The notes: generated by a model from the letters alone, not told the origin. A stretch of 27,649 nt of DNA from AC2028 sp002373595 (GCA_946616365.1 CAMOIX010000034.1:1-27649); one strand, 5' to 3'. Positions 7,779 through 14,429 are shown, numbered from the stretch's first letter. Numbers and translations are program-made.

Positions 7779-8465
7779 ATGAGGTATTTCTTTAAATCAA
7801 AAGTAGAAAAAAGCGGGGACGGCGTCACTATCAGTATCCCCTTTAATATCTGGGAAGTCTGCAAACAGAGGGACGTGATCCCTGCAGATATCCTTATGGA
7901 CAATAAGATAATAAACTGTGAGCTTCAGCCTCTTGAGAAGGGACTCTATGAGATACACCTTCCTGCCGGAACGGATTTTCCTCTTGAGCTCGGCGAGCAC
8001 AAGATGCTTCTTCATGTATCGGGAAGCCTCATCAGGATCAATCAGAACAGTCCCTATTCGTTCGAGAATCCTATCAGAAAGATTGATTCGGTTGATATCA
8101 TTTTGCAGCCTGCAGACGGCCTTTGCGGACAGACTGTTATCGCAATGCTCGCAGGAGTCACCATTGCGGATGTCATGACTGTCATGGATTGCCGTGAGTG
8201 GCAGGGAACCATGGGCAGGATGATATCGGCTCTCAATTACTATGGCATAGATCACAGCGACGTCATCATGTATTGCAGTGAGGGCGATGAAATAGTTCTT
8301 CCGAAGTGTGCGATCCTCATGGAAAAGATGGGTCGTTTCTCACACTATCTTCTTTATTTTGACGGAAAGTATTACGATCCGAACCTCGGAGTCCTCGAGG
8401 AGTACGACAAGACGAAGCTCGTCGGATTCCTTGAGATCAAGCTTCATCAGGACGAAGAAGGCTGA
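7779..8465 (+). CDS. DUF1905-like domain fused to a C39-like cysteine protease domain
   Basis: A 228-residue cytoplasmic protein with no signal peptide. Residues 1-90 resemble the DUF1905 (YdeI/OmpD-associated) beta domain: an F-x-S-K-V start, VTISIPFNIWEVC, a central strand pair, and GLYEIHLPAG before an LELGEHKMLLHV segment. Residues 100-220 look like a papain-fold, C39-like domain: oxyanion Gln110, nucleophile Cys116 in DGLCGQTVIAMLAG, His189 in GRFSHYLLYFDG and Asp200 in KYYDPNLG. All the expected catalytic residues are present, so a peptidase or related thiol hydrolase is plausible. Both domain calls are by eye and the DUF1905 part is the weaker. The ribosome binding site is GGGGG seven bases before ATG. 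It lies upstream of groESL but has its own promoter. Confidence 0.6.
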   Translation: MRYFFKSKVEKSGDGVTISIPFNIWEVCKQRDVIPADILMDNKIINCELQPLEKGLYEIHLPAGTDFPLELGEHKMLLHVSGSLIRINQNSPYSFENPIRKIDSVDIILQPADGLCGQTVIAMLAGVTIADVMTVMDCREWQGTMGRMISALNYYGIDHSDVIMYCSEGDEIVLPKCAILMEKMGRFSHYLLYFDGKYYDPNLGVLEEYDKTKLVGFLEIKLHQDEEG

Positions 8466-8499
8466 TCCCCGAACAAGTTCACTTTTTTTTAAAAAAGTA

Positions 8500-8528
8500 T
8501 TGCATATTAAAAATACTTGTATTAGAAT
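8500..8528 (+). promoter_or_regulatory. groESL promoter
   Basis: TTGCAT (8500-8505) and TAGAAT (8523-8528) are separated by 17 bases. The start point would fall near 8535, just before the CIRCE operator, the usual arrangement for HrcA-repressed promoters. Confidence 0.65.
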
Positions 8529-8540
8529 GTGTTTTGTTGA

Positions 8541-8567
8541 TTAGCACTCAACCGAGATGAGTGCTAA
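8541..8567 (+). promoter_or_regulatory. CIRCE operator (HrcA binding site)
   Basis: TTAGCACTC, nine bases, then GAGTGCTAA: an exact match to the CIRCE inverted repeat bound by the heat-shock repressor HrcA. It sits between the promoter and groES and would also form a stem in the 5' leader. The hrcA gene itself is not in this window. Confidence 0.97.
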
Positions 8568-8607
8568 TAATTCAAAATCAATTATTTCATATAAAGGAGG
8601 CAGTACA

Positions 8608-8892
8608 ATGAAATTAGTACCTTTGGGCGACAGAGTAGTATTGAAGCAGCTCGTTGCTGAGGAGACCACAAAGTCAGGAATAGTCCTTCCCGGCCAGAAC
8701 AAAGAGAAGCCCCAGCAGGCTGAAGTTATCGCAGTAGGCCCCGGCGGAATGGTAGACGGCAAGGAAGTCGCAATGCAGGTCAAGAAGGGCGACCAGGTTA
8801 TCTATTCAAAGTATTCCGGAACGGAAGTCAAGATCGACGATGTTGAGTATATCATCGTAAAGCAGAATGACATTCTTGCTATTTTGAAGTAA
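8608..8892 (+). CDS. groES: Co-chaperonin GroES
   Basis: A 94-residue Hsp10 that caps the GroEL cylinder as a heptamer. It begins MKLVPLGDRVVLKQ and contains the mobile-loop segment EETTKSGIVLPG, then EVIAVGPG and the C-terminal EYIIVKQNDILAI, all typical. A longer reading frame opens at 8557, inside the CIRCE element, but AAAGGAGG just before the ATG at 8608 fixes the true start. It is followed 18 bases later by groEL. Confidence 0.98.
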   Translation: MKLVPLGDRVVLKQLVAEETTKSGIVLPGQNKEKPQQAEVIAVGPGGMVDGKEVAMQVKKGDQVIYSKYSGTEVKIDDVEYIIVKQNDILAILK

Positions 8893-8910
8893 TAAAGGGA
8901 GGACAAAAAG

Positions 8911-10536
8911 ATGGCTAAAGAGATCAAATACGGAGCTGAAGCTAGAAAAGCTCTTGAGTCCGGTGTTAATAAGCTTGCGGATACTGTCCGCGTAACCCTC
9001 GGACCTAAAGGAAGAAACGTAGTACTCGACAAGAGCTACGGCGCACCCCTCATCACCAACGACGGTGTTACCATCGCTAAGGAGATCGAGCTTGAGGATG
9101 CTTTCGAGAATATGGGAGCACAGCTCGTTAAGGAAGTTGCTACCAAGACCAACGATGTAGCAGGAGACGGAACCACCACCGCAACCGTACTTGCACAGGC
9201 AATGGTAAATGAAGGAATCAAGAATCTTGCTGCAGGCGCTAACCCCATCATCCTCAGAAAGGGAATGAAGAAGGCTACCGCTGCCGCTGTTGAGGCTATC
9301 GAGAAGATGAGCCGCAAAGTAAACGGCAAGGATCATATCGCTCGTGTTGCTGCTATTTCCGCAGGAGACGAGGAGGTTGGACAGCTCGTTGCGGATGCAA
9401 TGGAGAAGGTTTCCAGAGACGGTGTTATCACCATCGAGGAGTCCAAGACCATGCAGACCGAGCTTGACCTCGTAGAAGGAATGCAGTTCGACAGAGGATA
9501 TATCTCAGCATACATGGCTACCGATATGGACAAGATGGAAGCTAATCTTGAGAATCCTCTTATCCTTATCACCGACAAGAAGATTTCTAACATCCAGGAG
9601 ATCCTTCCCCTTCTTGAGCAGATCGTTCAGGCAGGTAAGAAGCTCCTCATCATTGCTGAGGATGTTGAGGGTGAGGCACTCACCACTCTTATCGTAAACA
9701 AGCTCCGCGGAACCTTCAGCGTAGTTGCAGTCAAGGCTCCCGGATACGGCGACAGAAGAAAAGCTATGCTCGAGGATATCGCTATCCTTACCGGCGGTAC
9801 CGTTATCAGCTCAGAGCTTGGATATGAGCTTAAGGATGCTACTCTTGATATGCTCGGAACCGCTAAGTCCGTTAAGGTTCAGAAAGAGAACACCATCATC
9901 GTTGACGGTGAAGGTAAGAAGAAGGACATCCAGGCTCGTATTGCTCAGATAAAGAAGATGATCGAAGAGACCACTTCCGATTTCGACAGAGAGAAGCTTC
10001 AGGAGAGACTGGCTAAGCTCGCAGGCGGAGTTGCAGTTATCCGTGTAGGTGCTGCTACCGAGACCGAGATGAAGGAAGCTAAGCTTCGTCTTGAGGATGC
10101 TCTTGCAGCTACCCGTGCAGCTGTTGAGGAAGGTATCATCGCAGGAGGCGGATCCGCATATATCCACGCTGCTAAGGAAGTTGAAAAGCTTGCTGACAAG
10201 CTTGACGGAGATGAGAAGACCGGAGCAAGAGTCGTACTCAAGGCTCTCGAGGCACCTCTTCGCATGATCGCTACCAACGCAGGACTTGAGGGCAGCGTTA
10301 TCGTAAACAAGGTTCGTGAGTCCAAGGCAGGAGTAGGATTCGATGTTCTCTCCGAGACCTATGTAAACATGGTAGATGCAGGAATTCTTGACCCCGCAAA
10401 GGTTACCAAGAGCGCTCTTCAGAACGCTACCAGCGTAGCAAGCACACTCCTTACCACTGAGAGTGTTGTTGCAAACATCAAAGAAGAAACTCCCGCAATG
10501 CCCGCAGGCGGCGCAGGAATGGGCGGAATGATGTGA
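8911..10536 (+). CDS. groEL: Chaperonin GroEL
   Basis: A 541-residue Hsp60 chaperonin that forms the ATP-driven double-ring folding chamber. The sequence has the equatorial-domain motifs TVRVTLGPKGRNVVLDK and NDVAGDGTTTATVLAQ, an apical domain in the middle, the late AGGGSAYIHAA segment, and the characteristic Gly-Met-rich tail GGAGMGGMM. Length is normal. Translation starts at ATG 8911 behind AGGGAGG. It is the second and last gene of the CIRCE-controlled operon. Codon use is strongly biased, as expected of a highly expressed gene, which creates long open frames on the opposite strand that are not genes. Confidence 0.99.
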   Translation: MAKEIKYGAEARKALESGVNKLADTVRVTLGPKGRNVVLDKSYGAPLITNDGVTIAKEIELEDAFENMGAQLVKEVATKTNDVAGDGTTTATVLAQAMVNEGIKNLAAGANPIILRKGMKKATAAAVEAIEKMSRKVNGKDHIARVAAISAGDEEVGQLVADAMEKVSRDGVITIEESKTMQTELDLVEGMQFDRGYISAYMATDMDKMEANLENPLILITDKKISNIQEILPLLEQIVQAGKKLLIIAEDVEGEALTTLIVNKLRGTFSVVAVKAPGYGDRRKAMLEDIAILTGGTVISSELGYELKDATLDMLGTAKSVKVQKENTIIVDGEGKKKDIQARIAQIKKMIEETTSDFDREKLQERLAKLAGGVAVIRVGAATETEMKEAKLRLEDALAATRAAVEEGIIAGGGSAYIHAAKEVEKLADKLDGDEKTGARVVLKALEAPLRMIATNAGLEGSVIVNKVRESKAGVGFDVLSETYVNMVDAGILDPAKVTKSALQNATSVASTLLTTESVVANIKEETPAMPAGGAGMGGMM

Positions 10537-10553
10537 GCGTAAGCTGAGCCGTG

Positions 10554-10618
10554 AAAAAAAGAAACCGTCATGGTACGAGCGTGCTTGCACGCAGAGGACC
10601 ATGGCGGTTTCTTTTTTT
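10554..10618 (+). terminator. groESL intrinsic terminator
   Basis: A-rich left arm 10554-10574 (ending in ACCGTCATGGT) pairs with 10598-10618 (ACCATGGCGGT then CTTTTTTT), about 21 pairs with one wobble. Inside is a small GCGTGC-TT-GCACGC hairpin at 10579-10592. The A-run/T-run flanks make it potentially bidirectional. Confidence 0.9.
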
Positions 10619-10630
10619 ATAGGGCGAAGC

Positions 10631-10678
10631 CCGTACATTCGGAAAAATTTTGTCCTTCAAATTTTTCCGAATGTACGG
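10631..10678. repeat. Perfect 20-bp inverted repeat after the groESL terminator
   Basis: Bases 10631-10650 (CCGTACATTCGGAAAAATTT) are the exact reverse complement of 10659-10678, with an eight-base loop TGTCCTTC. No T-run follows, so it is not a simple terminator. It is preceded by TATAGGGCG (10618-10626 region), a sequence that also occurs in the outer arms of the large repeat that begins at 10692, so the two may belong to related elements. Confidence 0.7.
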
Positions 10679-10691
10679 CTCGGCTTAATAC

Positions 10692-10915
10692 TATAAGGCG
10701 CGAGCCCGGCGGCATATGTTTTTCAAGCCGGTGCTCTGCTGCTAAGCTCGCTTGTCCCGCTAAGAGCAAAAACGCCCTCGCTTAACTCGCGACGCTCGCA
10801 CTATGTTGTGCGAGCTGCTCGGACAGGGCGCTCGGGACCGTTTTCCGCGGGACTGCGCTTGCTAAGCGCGGCGCAAGGCTTTGAAAAACATACACCGCCG
10901 TGCTCGCGCCCTATA
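10692..10915 (+). repeat. Long self-complementary structured repeat, copy 1
   Basis: A region of about 224 bases that folds on itself. The outer arms are 10692-10729 and 10877-10915, about 34 of 38 positions complementary. Inside are nested pairings: GTCCCGC (10754-10760) with GCGGGAC (10847-10853), AAAACG (10769-10774) with CGTTTT (10839-10844), and a terminal hairpin GCTCGCAC (10794-10801) with GTGCGAGC (10808-10815). The core 10729-10865 recurs in inverted orientation at 12606-12742 with two differences in 137 bases. The outer arms are not shared in sequence beyond the inner TATGTTTTTC, yet pair within each copy. There is no convincing coding sequence in it. It may be a hairpin transposable repeat (MITE-like) or a structured RNA. 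Confidence 0.8.
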
Positions 10916-10965
10916 CATAGAATACCGTTGGTTATACATTTTTGTCGATGAGTTCATTCTTCTAA

Positions 10966-10983
10966 ATAATGTTTGCAAACACT
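10966..10983. promoter_or_regulatory. Palindromic operator-like site 1
   Basis: AATAATGTTTGCAAACAC contains the perfect palindrome TGTTTGCAAACA and overlaps the -35 box of the ATPase promoter. It shares AATAATGTTTG and AAACA with a second site 32 bases downstream. The cognate regulator is not in the window. Confidence 0.55.
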
Positions 10984-11000
10984 AAAAACACGTGTATAAT
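10972..11000 (+). promoter_or_regulatory. Promoter of the ATPase gene
   Basis: TTTGCA (10972-10977) and a perfect TATAAT (10995-11000) are separated by 17 bases, giving a start point near 11007, about 34 bases before the ATG. Both boxes are overlapped by the palindromic sites at 10966-10983 and 10998-11019, so a repressor bound there would exclude polymerase. Confidence 0.65.
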
Positions 11001-11019
11001 AATGTTTGTAAACATTATT
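10998..11019. promoter_or_regulatory. Palindromic operator-like site 2
   Basis: AATAATGTTT and AAACATTATT are exact reverse complements separated by GT: a 10-base-arm palindrome covering the -10 box edge and the predicted transcription start of the ATPase gene. It is the longer of two related sites. Confidence 0.6.
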
Positions 11020-11040
11020 TGTTGCAGAGGGTGAACTTTT

Positions 11041-12252
11041 ATGGAAATAGAAGAATATTACAGAATTCTGGATTTATCGAACAGAAGAATTCGAGAGAAC
11101 AGTTACACAACCATGAGGTTTTTGTTGGATAAGATTGATTGGCGTGATCGGTTAATCTGCATATCCGGTTCAAGAGGCTGCGGAAAAACAACCATGATCT
11201 TGCAGCATATTAGTTCTGCTTTTGAGAAGAATCTTGAAAGCGCGTTGTATGTGTCACTTGATAATTTGTGGTTTGCAACTAATTCGTTGTCTGAATTGGC
11301 TGATATGCATTATAAAAACGGTGGGACTCATATTTTTCTGGATGAGGTTCATTATTTAAAAGATTGGCAGATGATCATAAAGAATCTTTATGATGAGCAT
11401 CCGAAGCTGAATATAGTATATACAGGTTCTTCTCTTCTACGAATAGACTATGAAAGCGGAGATTTGTCCAGAAGACAGGTTGTGTATAGTCTTCCAGGGT
11501 TGTCTTTCAGAGAATATTTGAATTTTGAGGATGTCATAGATACAGAAAACTTGTCTTTAGAGGAACTTCTTGAAGATCATAAAAAGATAGCTGAAGAACT
11601 CGCTCCAAACAAGGCTATATTGAAACATTTTTCTGATTATCTTTTGTATGGTTATTACCCGTTTTATAAAGAGGTATATGCTGGATATGAGCAAAGAGTA
11701 TCTCAGATAACCAATCAAATATTGGAAAGTGATTATCCTGCTGTGGAGAAGATCAACTATTCGACAGTTCAAAAGATAAAAAAGATGCTTTATATACTGG
11801 CGCAAACTTGTCCGCAAACGCCTAAGATGACAGAACTCTATGCTCAGCTTGATACTGATAGAAATCAAGGTTTAAAAATGCTTTATATTCTTGAAAGAGC
11901 AAATCTTTTAAACATTCTGTCATCCGAGAAGGCGACGCTTAAAAATATGGCAAGACCGGATAAAATATATTGCGATAATCCCAACATAATGTATTCATTG
12001 ACTAAGAATATTAATGTTGGGACGAAGAGGGAAACATTCTTTTTGAATCAATTGAAGGCAGCCGGACATGAGGTTCTTTATCCGCCCAAGGGTGATTTTA
12101 TAGTAGATGGAAAATATATATTTGAAGTTGGCGGAAAGGATAAATCGTTCGATCAGATAAAGGATATCCCCGATAGCTTTTTGGCGATTGATGATGCGGA
12201 AGTAGGAAGGGGTAACAGAATACCGCTTTGGATGTTTGGGCTTTTGTATTAA
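11041..12252 (+). CDS. AAA-family ATPase with a C-terminal nuclease-like region (DUF4143-type architecture)
   Basis: A 403-residue protein. The N-terminal P-loop domain has Walker A GSRGCGKTT (43-51) and Walker B IFLDE (98-102) followed by HYLKDWQ, then TGSSLL as a probable sensor motif. A middle helical/winged-helix part contains the LLYGYYPFY segment typical of this group. The C-terminus has D356, then FEVGGK (E362, K366), a PD-(D/E)xK-like pattern, and ends RIPLWMFGLLY as usual for the family, so the gene is complete. These orphan ATPases are widespread and of unclear function. AGAGGGTGA upstream supports ATG 11041. The gene is visibly more AT-rich than its neighbours and is flanked by inverted copies of a structured repeat, both signs of recent acquisition. 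Confidence 0.85.
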   Translation: MEIEEYYRILDLSNRRIRENSYTTMRFLLDKIDWRDRLICISGSRGCGKTTMILQHISSAFEKNLESALYVSLDNLWFATNSLSELADMHYKNGGTHIFLDEVHYLKDWQMIIKNLYDEHPKLNIVYTGSSLLRIDYESGDLSRRQVVYSLPGLSFREYLNFEDVIDTENLSLEELLEDHKKIAEELAPNKAILKHFSDYLLYGYYPFYKEVYAGYEQRVSQITNQILESDYPAVEKINYSTVQKIKKMLYILAQTCPQTPKMTELYAQLDTDRNQGLKMLYILERANLLNILSSEKATLKNMARPDKIYCDNPNIMYSLTKNINVGTKRETFFLNQLKAAGHEVLYPPKGDFIVDGKYIFEVGGKDKSFDQIKDIPDSFLAIDDAEVGRGNRIPLWMFGLLY

Positions 12253-12385
12253 TCGGTATTACCATCGACGACTTGAAAATTAACGATGCTCGGCACAAAT
12301 TCGGCGGTATATACCTGCGGGGAATGCGCACGGCAATAGTGTTCAAATTTGCAAAGTGACGAAGGTTAAAGGAAAGAAACTTTAT
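12253..12385 (+). other. Interval after the ATPase with a possible coding remnant
   Basis: No complete gene. A plus-strand frame overlapping the ATPase end runs to a stop at about 12360 and reads as a protein-like tail (TIDDLKINDARHKFGGIYL, then RGMRTAIVFKFAK) without a start of its own. It could be the C-terminus of a gene truncated when the ATPase unit arrived, or chance. No terminator with a T-run was seen for the ATPase gene. Confidence 0.25.
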
Positions 12386-12570
12386 TTATTCATTCGATAC
12401 CAGAAGAAAGGATTGATGGAGTTCTTTTTTATCTATCTTGTCATCCATTGCGCAGATGGCTGCGATGAAATTGATCAGCGTGTCCACACCGTCATCATCG
12501 AGATAACCGCTTATCTTCCTTACAATGTTAAATGAGCGTTGAGGATCGTGGGGCGATAATATATGTTTTC
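12386..12570 (-). pseudogene. Possible 3' remnant of a gene truncated at the structured repeat
   Basis: On the minus strand a frame ending at TAA (12386-12388) reads as plausible protein for about 50-60 residues, including PQRSFNIVRKISGYLDDDG and DTLINFIAAICAMDDKID. There is no start codon with a ribosome binding site. Upstream the frame runs into copy 2 of the structured repeat, whose left outer arm would encode the HILSPHDP-like stretch. I do not recognise the family. The most economical reading is a gene whose 5' part was lost when the repeat or the ATPase unit was inserted. It could also be a chance open frame. Confidence 0.35.
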
Positions 12571-12774
12571 GGACCCTTGCAGGCGCATGTATGCGCCTAT
12601 GCGCATTAGCAAGCGCAGTCCCGCGGAAAACGGTCCCGAGCGCCTTGTCCGAGCAGCTCGCACAACATAGTGCGAGCGTCGCGAGTTAAGCGAGGGCGTT
12701 TTTGCCCTTAGCGGGACAAGCGAGCTTAGCAGCAGAGCACCGGGGCTGAAAACATATACCATCGCCCACGATCC
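12543..12774 (-). repeat. Long self-complementary structured repeat, copy 2 (inverted)
   Basis: The second copy of the structured repeat, in the opposite orientation. The core 12606-12742 is the reverse complement of 10729-10865 with two differences. The outer arms 12543-12570 and 12748-12774 pair with each other (one bulge, two mismatches) but differ in sequence from the arms of copy 1 except for the inner TATGTTTTC. This copy also has an additional perfect hairpin AGGCGCAT-GT-ATGCGCCT at 12581-12598, where copy 1 has only a short GCGCGGCGC. The right end stops about 20 bases before the promoter of the SGNH hydrolase gene. Confidence 0.8.
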
Positions 12775-12793
12775 CGTATATATTTCCCACGAC

Positions 12794-12822
12794 TTGCACA
12801 CTTTCAGTCTCCTCGATATAAT
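12794..12822 (+). promoter_or_regulatory. Promoter of the SGNH hydrolase gene
   Basis: TTGCAC (12794-12799) and a perfect TATAAT (12817-12822) separated by 17 bases; start point near 12829, about 30 bases before the ATG. It begins 20 bases after the right arm of structured repeat copy 2. Confidence 0.75.
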
Positions 12823-12859
12823 ATCCCCGTAACTTTTGAAACACAAAAAGGAACACATC

Positions 12860-13735
12860 ATGAAAAGAAAACTCGCATTCACACTTGCACTCATCCTTGC
12901 ATTCCTTACTTTCTCAGGATTCGCATACAGGGAAGATGATGTAAGATTTATATCGGCACCCGTTGCCGCAGGGAATCTCATCCTGCAGACCAATACCCAG
13001 GTCCTTCGCGTGGCGGAGAATACCATCTACTATAAGGGTGGCGTCTACACCGTTCCCGATGAGTATCTCAAGACCTGGAACGAGCAGTACCCCAATATGC
13101 TTGCAACCGGCGATATCCGCGGCACCATCCTCATGAAGGATAATAATTCCGATATTGTCTTTATCGGTGACTCCCGCATGGTATTCATGTACTATCATGG
13201 TATAGACAAAGAAGCACCGCAGGAAAGACAGGATCTTACCAACAGCATCTCTTGGATAGCTCAGAGCGGAGAGGGACTTGACTGGTTTATCGAATACGCT
13301 TTCCCGGCACTGTACAATGACGCGTCGTATGTGGGCAAGACCATAGTGATCTCGCTCGGGACCAATGACCTTACCGGCAATTACAATGCAATGATCAAGA
13401 GATATAAGCAGACTCTTATAAACCTCACCGTGCTCATGCCCGGCTGCAATATCTGCGTTACCACTATCAATCCCGGTGAGGGACCTAAGGGCAAAGGATA
13501 CAATTACAGAATAGAGAGATTCAATCAGATGCTGAGAACCCAGCTCCCTCCCGGCATACATGTCATCGACGGATATGCTCTCTGCGACACTTATATCCCC
13601 CGCACCTATCTTCCCAATGACGGTGTCCACTTTGACAGTGTCTTCAATTATGCTATGGAGAATTTCTACTATTCCGAGGCTAAGAGGATATCGGATGAGT
13701 CAAAAGCCGCCGCAGCCGCGCCCGGAGCATTCTGA
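12860..13735 (+). CDS. Secreted SGNH/GDSL-family hydrolase
   Basis: A 291-residue protein with a clear signal peptide (MKRKLAFTLALILAFLTFSG, cleavage near residue 22). The catalytic blocks of SGNH hydrolases are present: GDSR with nucleophile Ser105, a GEG glycine near 137-139, GTND with Asn169, and DGVH with Asp254 and His257. These enzymes act as esterases or deacetylases on lipids, cell-wall or polysaccharide acetyl groups; the substrate here is unknown. A TTG eight codons earlier is in frame, but AAAGGA and the ATG at 12860 give a proper signal peptide. The tail ends in an Ala-rich stretch. It has its own promoter and probably forms a single-gene unit. Confidence 0.9.
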   Translation: MKRKLAFTLALILAFLTFSGFAYREDDVRFISAPVAAGNLILQTNTQVLRVAENTIYYKGGVYTVPDEYLKTWNEQYPNMLATGDIRGTILMKDNNSDIVFIGDSRMVFMYYHGIDKEAPQERQDLTNSISWIAQSGEGLDWFIEYAFPALYNDASYVGKTIVISLGTNDLTGNYNAMIKRYKQTLINLTVLMPGCNICVTTINPGEGPKGKGYNYRIERFNQMLRTQLPPGIHVIDGYALCDTYIPRTYLPNDGVHFDSVFNYAMENFYYSEAKRISDESKAAAAAPGAF

Positions 13736-13748
13736 TTGGCGGAAACAT

Positions 13749-13777
13749 TTGACTTTTCCGCATATTTGTAGTAAAGT
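13749..13777 (+). promoter_or_regulatory. Possible promoter of the rimP-nusA-infB operon
   Basis: TTGACT (13749-13754), 17 bases, TAAAGT (13772-13777). The -35 box is strong and the -10 matches at four of six positions. It would give a leader of about 120 bases containing the two hairpins at 13795-13857. Confidence 0.45.
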
Positions 13778-13794
13778 AACAGAGGTTTAAAGAT

Positions 13795-13857
13795 TTGAGA
13801 GTGGCTTTCGGGCCACTCTCAATTTATGATAAGAGATGTAAAGCATCTCTTATCATA
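13795..13857 (+). promoter_or_regulatory. Two tandem perfect hairpins upstream of rimP
   Basis: Hairpin 1: TTGAGAGTGGC (13795-13805) with GCCACTCTCAA (13812-13822). Hairpin 2: TATGATAAGAGATG (13825-13838) with CATCTCTTATCATA (13844-13857). The stems are 11 and 14 perfect pairs and only two bases apart; neither is followed by a T-run, so they are not standard terminators. They may stabilise or regulate the leader of the nusA operon, or define the 3' end of the upstream SGNH transcript. Confidence 0.6.
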
Positions 13858-13905
13858 TGAGCAGGTAGCGAAGCAAATTGCGAATTTCCTTTATGAGGGG
13901 ACAAA

Positions 13906-14400
13906 ATGGGAAGTGCAAAAGACTATGAGATCCGCACTGAGAAGCTCTTAGAGCCCATTGCCGGGGCAAACGGAGTACGCATCTATGATGTGGAATTCGT
14001 AAAGGAAGGCTCGGAGTATTATCTGAGGGCGTACATCGACAAGGACGGCGGAGTCGACATCGATGACTGTGAGAACGTGAGCAGAGCTTTGTCGGATGCA
14101 TTGGATGCGGAGGACTACATAAGCGAAGCATACATCCTCGAAGTGTCCAGTCCGGGACTTGGACGCAAGATATGGAAGGACAGACATTTCGATGCGGCTA
14201 TCGGACAGAGGATAGAGATCAAACTCTTCAGTCCCAGGAGCGCGGACGGCAAGACGGATGACAAGAAGGGAACCAAAGATTTCGAAGGTATCCTGAAGTC
14301 ATATGACAAAGAGAGCATTACCATTACCGGAGACGGTGATGAAGAAATAACTTTTAAAAGAAACGAAACAGCAGTAATAAGACTTGCACTTGATTTTTAA
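13906..14400 (+). CDS. rimP: Ribosome maturation factor RimP
   Basis: A 164-residue protein that assists 30S subunit assembly. The N-terminal alpha/beta domain contains YDVEFVKEG and the family-defining LEVSSPGLGRK (from 79), and an SH3-like C-terminal domain follows (about 92-164). It differs from many homologues only in a charged insert (SADGKTDDKKGTKD) in the C-terminal domain. The start has GAGGGG in the right place. It heads the standard Firmicute nusA-infB operon; nusA follows after 29 bases. Confidence 0.95.
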   Translation: MGSAKDYEIRTEKLLEPIAGANGVRIYDVEFVKEGSEYYLRAYIDKDGGVDIDDCENVSRALSDALDAEDYISEAYILEVSSPGLGRKIWKDRHFDAAIGQRIEIKLFSPRSADGKTDDKKGTKDFEGILKSYDKESITITGDGDEEITFKRNETAVIRLALDF

Positions 14401-14429
14401 AACTAAATACTACGGAGGAAAAAGGAAAA

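Noticed and set aside
8482..8499. Terminator for the DUF1905/C39-like gene
   Set aside because: The ACTTTTTT/AAAAAAGT palindrome is only A-T pairs with a two-base loop and more likely acts as AT-rich DNA upstream of the groESL promoter.
8557..8607. Upstream ATG start for groES
   Set aside because: It lies inside the CIRCE operator; the ATG at 8608 has an ideal ribosome binding site and the canonical GroES N-terminus.
9811..10638. 275-residue open frame antisense to groEL
   Set aside because: Lies opposite a certain gene with strongly biased codons, has no ribosome binding site, and yields Ser/Leu-rich nonsense; other minus-strand frames opposite infB, nrnA and pnp are rejected for the same reason.
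12581..12598. Separate terminator at the GGCGCAT hairpin
   Set aside because: No T-run follows, and the position corresponds to a variable stem within the structured repeat.
10692..12774. Classical insertion sequence or composite transposon
   Set aside because: No transposase frame, no conserved ends between the two copies and no target-site duplication could be seen.
12520..13026. 168-residue minus-strand open frame across structured repeat copy 2
   Set aside because: It spans the repeat, the SGNH promoter and the SGNH signal peptide on the opposite strand, has no ribosome binding site, and resembles the short frame (10570-10785) found in copy 1 only because the repeat sequence is shared.
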